A DNA stretch of 64,000 nt from Acetobacter sp. 46_36 (GTDB taxonomy: Bacteria > Pseudomonadota > Alphaproteobacteria > RF32 > CAG-239), in the NCBI GenBank assembly GCA_001917135.1, contig MNTT01000016.1, positions 541,831 through 605,830 of the forward strand, written 5' to 3'. Both the position numbers and the translations under genes were made by a program. The stretch's first letter is position 1; every line of letters starts with the position of its first letter. This document shows, piece by piece, positions 59,738 through 64,000 of the stretch. The notes under the pieces were generated by a model. It searched no databases, was not told the origin of the DNA, and saw nothing but the letters and a program-made list of their open reading frames with translations.

Positions 59738-61126
59738 TCAGAACGCGGATACGGGCAGCCCCTCTTTCCAATTCCGTTCAATCTGCTCCAGTGAGCGCCC
59801 TTTGGTTTCAGGAATATAGCGCCAGGTATAAAATAGGCTGAATATGCCGACGATACCGAATATGGCAAACGTTGCACTCTCGCCAATTGAAGCCAGAAGC
59901 GTCGGGAAAATAAGCGCAACGATAAAATTAAATACGAAGTTTGACATCGTGGCGATACTCATGGCTGTACCGCGAACCGCCAACGGCATAATCTCGGAAA
60001 TCAGTATCCAGGCAATCGGCCCAAGCGAAAAGGCAAAACAGGCAATGAACGTTACAATACTTCCGACAGAAAGCCATTTTGTATCATATCCGTAAGTGCC
60101 GCCCAGCCAAAACGAAACCGAAAGAACAAACAGGCTCAGCGTTATTCCCGAAAGGCCGGCATACAGCAACGGCTTGCGTCCCAGCCGGTCGGTAAAGAAA
60201 ATGGCGACGAATGTCATGGCAAAATTTACCACACCGACACCAACGGACGCATACAACGCACCGATATTATCCGTAAAGCCTGCCGCTTTGAAAATTGTCG
60301 CAGCGTAATAAATAATCGTATTAATGCCGGTGCAAATCTGAATAAACATAATGGCAACTCCGACCATTATCGGACGCAGCATCCAGCGTTCAAAAATATT
60401 CTTCCGATTGTTTCCGCTTTGTTTCAAAGTTGATTTTATCTCCCTGACCTGCGCCTCAGCATCGCATTCCGGTTCAATTTTGCGAAAAATAGCCTTTGCT
60501 TCCTTTTCACGGCGGCGGCTGATAAGCCAACGCGGCGTATCGCCAAGAAAGCTGATGCCGACCAACAGAATAACCGCCGGTATCAGTCCGGCACCAAGCA
60601 TCCAGCGCCAGTTATATTCGGACAGAGCAAAAATACGGTTAATCAGGTAAGAAAACAAAATTCCGGCGGTAATCGCCAACTGGTACAGCGACACCAGCAT
60701 ACCACGGACTTTTTGCGGCGACAGTTCGGACAAATAAAGCGGAATAACAAAGTTTACCATACCAATCGCCAACCCCAGAACTATTCTTCCGGCAACAAGC
60801 CAGCCTATACCCGGCGCCAGACCACAAAGGACAGACCCCACGGCAAAAACTGCCGCAGTGGCGACGATAACCTTTTTGCGGCCATAAACATCTGCCAAAA
60901 CTCCGTTGACGGCAGCCCCTGCAACAGCGCCAACCAAAGCAGAACTGACGACCCACCCCTGCGCCAGCGTGCTAAGCGGCCAGGTTTCGTTGATGTATAA
61001 AAGCGCGCCGGAAATAACGCCAGTATCAAATCCGGACAGCAACCCGCCCAGCGAGGCTATAGAGGCAATGACGTAAAGCAAAAAATGTTTAATCCGGGGC
61101 TTATTTTCGGAGATTTCTACGGACAT
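59738..61126 (-). CDS. MFS sugar porter (XylE/GalP/AraE-like)
   Basis: A 462-aa 12-helix transporter of the sugar porter family. Signatures are GFDTGVISGALLYI in helix 1, the GRK loop (DVYGRKKVI), GRIVLGLAIGM, LGDTPRWLISRRR after helix 6, QICTGINTIIYYA in helix 7, TDRLGRKPLL and the C-terminal PETKGRSLEQIE. It probably brings in a hexose or pentose with protons; exact sugar not readable. AAAGGAGCTGCC precedes the ATG at 61126. Stand-alone gene. Confidence 0.9.
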   Translation of the reverse strand: MSVEISENKPRIKHFLLYVIASIASLGGLLSGFDTGVISGALLYINETWPLSTLAQGWVVSSALVGAVAGAAVNGVLADVYGRKKVIVATAAVFAVGSVLCGLAPGIGWLVAGRIVLGLAIGMVNFVIPLYLSELSPQKVRGMLVSLYQLAITAGILFSYLINRIFALSEYNWRWMLGAGLIPAVILLVGISFLGDTPRWLISRRREKEAKAIFRKIEPECDAEAQVREIKSTLKQSGNNRKNIFERWMLRPIMVGVAIMFIQICTGINTIIYYAATIFKAAGFTDNIGALYASVGVGVVNFAMTFVAIFFTDRLGRKPLLYAGLSGITLSLFVLSVSFWLGGTYGYDTKWLSVGSIVTFIACFAFSLGPIAWILISEIMPLAVRGTAMSIATMSNFVFNFIVALIFPTLLASIGESATFAIFGIVGIFSLFYTWRYIPETKGRSLEQIERNWKEGLPVSAF

Positions 61127-61298
61127 GGCAGCTCCTTTCTTTCAGAGTTTATTTATAACAGAATAAATAATTTTAAAAGGGTTAAAAAAATCTTTAATAT
61201 GGATAAAAAGCTTTCTTGACTCTGCTGTCAGCCATGATATCCTGCTAATGTTTATTTAGCGATATGAAAATTATTTATAACTGATAAATTATTGAAAA

Positions 61299-61868
61299 AT
61301 GAAGAAATTGACAATTTACCGCCACGGCGAATATGACAAACGGCTCCATCTGCTGCCACAGAGCGCTTATGAACTTTTTTCACAAGCCAAAAAGCTTAAA
61401 GACGAGCTCGGCCCGGTCGAAGCCATTTATGTTTCTCCGGTTATACGGGCCTTGCAAAGCGCTGCAGTCATCCAGCTGGTTATGCAGGCAGAAACGTTCA
61501 AACGGCGACCGCAACTGGCTGACTATAATGCGGCGATTATGCGGCCGTTTGCCGAAGAATTTGCTGAAGACGTCAGACTTAATCATCCCGGTGCGGAACA
61601 TATTCTCTGGGTAACGCATGAACCGAATATACATACCCTGTTTTGCAAAGACATTTATATGGGGGAGAGTTTTACGGTTCAGGCTGAGGCTTGGAATGAC
61701 ATTTTTAAGACCGACCGGCGTGAAATTACTACGCCTTTAAGCAGAATCGAAGCGCGAACCAAAGACAGCAATGAAGCGATGGAGATGCTAAAGGCTTTTT
61801 ATTGCGATGATTGTACGGTTGATGAACGCCGTATGATTGACGACAGATTGTCGTTTTTCACTTATTAA
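61299..61868 (+). CDS. Histidine phosphatase superfamily protein (SixA-like)
   Basis: A 189-aa histidine phosphatase: YRHGEYDKR (RHG catalytic motif), SPVIRALQSA (second Arg) and VTHEPNIHTLF (second His). The layout matches SixA-type phosphohistidine or small-molecule phosphatases. The ATG at 61299 follows an A/T leader without a Shine-Dalgarno sequence. The next gene on the strand, past a terminator, is a nucleotidyltransferase-fold protein. Confidence 0.8.
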   Translation: MKKLTIYRHGEYDKRLHLLPQSAYELFSQAKKLKDELGPVEAIYVSPVIRALQSAAVIQLVMQAETFKRRPQLADYNAAIMRPFAEEFAEDVRLNHPGAEHILWVTHEPNIHTLFCKDIYMGESFTVQAEAWNDIFKTDRREITTPLSRIEARTKDSNEAMEMLKAFYCDDCTVDERRMIDDRLSFFTY

Positions 61869-61871
61869 GTT

Positions 61872-61901
61872 AAGCCTCCCCGTTTGGAGAGGCTTTTTTT
61901 G
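61872..61901 (+). terminator. Rho-independent terminator
   Basis: AAGCCTC and GAGGCTT stem with a short loop, then a run of T. Confidence 0.88.
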
Positions 61902-61977
61902 AGCAGACAATCATGCGGAATGAAATTTTTAATTGAACTTGATAAAAATAATATGACGCATTTTACGGAGGGAGAAA

Positions 61978-62568
61978 ATGAAAAACACAACAGACTATGC
62001 CGCTGCGGCACAAAAAAACGAACCCCATGCCCATGCTGTTATCCGAAAAAGCGGCATTATTCCGGCATGGAAAAATATCGGCGCAGAAATTAACCTTGTC
62101 GGATCGCTTAAAATCGGAACACTCGGCAAGCACCCGGATATAGACTTCCATACCTATACGCCGGAACTGGACATTAGGCAGAGTTTTGCAGTCATGGCGC
62201 AAATTGCCCAAAATCCGCAGGCAAGGCGCATTGAATTTGTAAATCTTGCCGATACCGAAGAGTGCTGTTTTGAGTGGCATATATGGTTTGATGACAATAA
62301 CGGAACATTGTGGCAAATTGATATTATCCAGATTAAACGGGGTACAAAATACGACGGCTATTTTGAAAAACAGGCAGAGGAAATTAAGGCCGCAATGAGC
62401 GAAGAAATGCGGCAAACCATCATCCGGCTTAAATTTGAAACGCCGGACAATTTCAAGATTGCCGGCATTGAATATTACAAAGCGGTTATCCAAGACGGCA
62501 TTACCATCTTTGATGATTTCCTGAAATGGCGAAAATCCCATAATTTTGAGGGAATTATCACATGGTAA
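61978..62568 (+). CDS. Nucleotidyltransferase-fold protein
   Basis: A 196-aa protein with a nucleotidyltransferase-like core: LVGSLKIGTLGKHPDIDFHTY (GS and DxD pattern), then ECCFEWHIWFDD and WQIDIIQIKRG, a later Asp-bearing strand. The GS...DID set matches the MNT/polymerase-beta type fold; the C-terminal half is helical. I recall Bacteroidetes homologues annotated as phosphoglycerate mutase family, which the sequence does not support. CGGAGGGAGAAA is a strong ribosome site. Substrate unknown. Confidence 0.6.
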   Translation: MKNTTDYAAAAQKNEPHAHAVIRKSGIIPAWKNIGAEINLVGSLKIGTLGKHPDIDFHTYTPELDIRQSFAVMAQIAQNPQARRIEFVNLADTEECCFEWHIWFDDNNGTLWQIDIIQIKRGTKYDGYFEKQAEEIKAAMSEEMRQTIIRLKFETPDNFKIAGIEYYKAVIQDGITIFDDFLKWRKSHNFEGIITW

Positions 62569-62595
62569 CCGAACTATTAAGTGATATCTGAAACG

Positions 62596-63066
62596 TTATA
62601 TCACCTGCTTGCAGACATCTATCCACCCGGCCGGCCCGACATAGCGTTCCAATTCATCCGGCGTAACCTCAATGGCGCTGTTGGAACTGCCACAAGCGGG
62701 AAAAACCGTCTGAAAACGTTTTAACGATACATCCAGATAAACCTTTGCATTTTCAGGAACGGCGAAAGGACAAACGCCGCCGACGGCATGCCCTGTTCTG
62801 GCTAACGCTTCGTCAGGCGAAAGCATTTTGGCTTTGACATGAAAAAACTGTTTGTATTTGGCGTTGTCAATTTTGCAGTTTCCGGCCATAACCACCAAAA
62901 CCGTTCCGCCGTTGACGTCAAACGACAAAGTTTTGGCAATCCGGCAGGGTTCGCAGCCTAAAGCCGCGGCCGCCAATTCTACGGTTGCACTGGAAACAGG
63001 AAATTCCAAAATCCGGTTTTCAACATTAAATTTTTTTAAATACGCCCGAACGTTTTGAATACTCAT
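62596..63066 (-). CDS. YbaK/EbsC aminoacyl-tRNA deacylase family protein
   Basis: A 156-aa protein of the YbaK/ProX editing family, which hydrolyses mischarged tRNAs such as Cys-tRNA-Pro. The catalytic Lys is in PCRIAKTLSFDV, the GxxP-like loop is GHAVGGVCPFAV and the C-terminus has PACGSSNSAIEV. No ProRS gene is here. GGGAGAATGTAAG lies before the ATG. A short inverted repeat (GTGATAT/ATATCAC, 62582-62604) overlaps its stop. Confidence 0.85.
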   Translation of the reverse strand: MSIQNVRAYLKKFNVENRILEFPVSSATVELAAAALGCEPCRIAKTLSFDVNGGTVLVVMAGNCKIDNAKYKQFFHVKAKMLSPDEALARTGHAVGGVCPFAVPENAKVYLDVSLKRFQTVFPACGSSNSAIEVTPDELERYVGPAGWIDVCKQVI

Positions 63067-63224
63067 CTTACATTCTCCCTACTTTGAATTTTATTTATCG
63101 GCTGTTAATTTTTACTTAATTGAGATTTTGCGGCAATGTTGTAAAATGCAAAACGCTTCTCACGTTTTTTCAGATGAATAATACGACGCTGTCTGCCGCC
63201 TAAGTTATTATCTGAAAGATGCCG

Positions 63225-64000
63225 GATATGGCCTGCGGGATTTACCTTCCGCCGAAGAGATTGCCGGAGAGAGGATGGATATGGCCTGCGAGGCTTACCT
63301 TCCGCCGAAGAACTTGCCGAGGCAGGAGGATGGAGGCGGCAGGCGGGGCTTATCTTCCGCCGAAGAGCTTGCCGGAGGGAGGATGGACACGGCCTGCGGG
63401 ATTTACCTTCCGCCGAAGAGCTTGCCGGAGAGAGGATGGACACGGCAGGCGAAGCTTACCTTCCGCCGAAGAACTTGCCGGAGGGAGGATGGACACGGCT
63501 GGCGGGGCTTACCTTCCGCCGAAGAACTTGCCGGAGAGAGGATGGACACGGCAGGCGGGGCTTATCTTCCGCCGAAGAGCTTGCCGGAGAGAGGATGGAC
63601 ACGGCAGGCGGGGCTTACCTTCCGCCGAAGAACTTGCCGAGGCAGGAGGATGGATGCGGCAGACGGGATTTATCTTCCGCCGAAGAGCTTGCCGGAGGGA
63701 GGATGGACACGGCAGGCGGGGCTTATCTTCCGCCGAAGAGATTGCCGGAGGGAGGATGGACACGGCAGGCGGGGCTTATCTTCCGCCGAAGAGATTGCCG
63801 GAGGGAGGATGGATGCGGCAGGCGGGGCTTACCTTCCGCCGAAGAACTTGCCGGAGGGAGGATGGACACGGCCTGCGGGGCTTACCTTCCGCCGAAGAGA
63901 TTGCCGGAGGGAGGATGGATGCGGCAGGCGGGACTTACCTTCCGCCGAAGAACTTGCCGAGGCGGGAGGATGGATGCGGTATGCGGGGCTTATCTTCCGC
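63225..64000. repeat. 53-bp tandem repeat array (minisatellite), runs off edge
   Basis: About 14-15 near-identical units, all GC-rich, in head-to-tail order. The TCCGCC of each unit starts at 63248, 63301, 63356, 63409, 63462, 63515, 63568, 63621, 63676, 63729, 63782, 63835, 63888, 63941 and 63996. Spacing is 53 bp, with four 55-bp units carrying an extra two bases near GGCAGGAGG or GGCGGGAGG. Each unit has CTTCCGCCGAAG, a small inverted repeat. The plus strand has no stop triplet in any frame. 63067-63224 before it is AT-rich spacer. Confidence 0.9.

Noticed and set aside
62582..62604. Terminator between 62568 and ybaK-like gene
   Set aside because: GTGATAT/ATATCAC can pair, but there is no T run on either side and it overlaps a stop codon.
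63225..64000. CRISPR array
   Set aside because: There are no unique spacers; the entire 53-bp unit repeats with only point changes, and no cas gene is near.
63219..64000. Long plus-strand coding frame through the tandem repeat
   Set aside because: All three plus frames are open because the unit has no stop triplet and 53 is not a multiple of three, so openness is no evidence for coding. No ribosome site precedes the ATG at 63219. Short minus-strand frames in the array are equally artefactual.

Overview
The window looks like chromosome from an anaerobic, probably gut-associated, alphaproteobacterium. The evidence is the divergent rnd/aspS pair, the map-radC and rpiB-glyA neighbourhoods, a Gram-negative envelope (EptA-type lipid A enzyme, beta-barrel protein, lipoproteins), and a HydE-type [FeFe]-hydrogenase maturase at the left edge. 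Placement in an uncultured gut lineage is inference from gene content; no rRNA is present to test it.

Layout. 1-9.3 kb: hydE (cut by the edge) and mnmA, several unrecognised proteins, a BPL_N-domain protein, a paired set of small membrane proteins, an HD phosphohydrolase, a thioredoxin-like protein without its CxxC, and an Arg/Pro/His-rich exported protein. 9.3-12.3 kb: an amidoligase-like gene overlapping an N-formylglutamate amidohydrolase, behind a leader with a 42-codon ORF and two interlocking inverted repeats, then a decayed apt fragment. 12.4-13.8 kb: an AT-rich MORN-repeat lipoprotein. 14-20 kb: a two-component system divergent from a PAP2 phosphatase, a DAG/dolichol-kinase-type protein, an EptA phosphoethanolamine transferase and a GtrA protein, which reads as a lipid A modification locus. 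20-28.5 kb: radC, map, tspO, alaS, a PRTase-like protein and two structured RNA candidates. 28.7-38.8 kb: VOC protein, barrel protein, rnd/aspS, a GT-C protein, rpmI-rplT and pheS-pheT. 39-46.8 kb: META lipoprotein, a three-gene cysteine/redox module, a double-ArsR regulator, a class A beta-lactamase, tRNA-Asn and tRNA-Cys, rpiB, glyA, alkD-like gene and nagB. 46.8-51 kb: two tandem GT-C glycosyltransferases and a TPR protein. 51.3-58.1 kb: four tandem paralogues. 58-63 kb: hydrolase, sugar porter, histidine phosphatase, nucleotidyltransferase-fold protein and YbaK. 63.2-64 kb: a 53-bp tandem repeat running off the right edge.

The best candidate for an undescribed system is the four-gene block at 51.3-58.2 kb. 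The four proteins (607, 594, 586 and 307 aa) are built from a strict 26-residue repeat that I cannot assign to a named family. Each gene has its own TTGACA box and terminator, and each has a related A/T leader without a Shine-Dalgarno sequence; three of the leaders carry a four-codon ORF just before the start. Other notable signals are a 12-nt motif repeated at the same position before three unrelated starts, a structured leader RNA with a terminator 28 nt before a lipoprotein gene, and an 11-bp direct repeat before the lipid A operon that suits its adjacent OmpR-family regulator.

Housekeeping genes here mostly have clear Shine-Dalgarno sequences. Many of the unrecognised genes have A/T-only leaders instead, so two styles of translation start coexist in the window.
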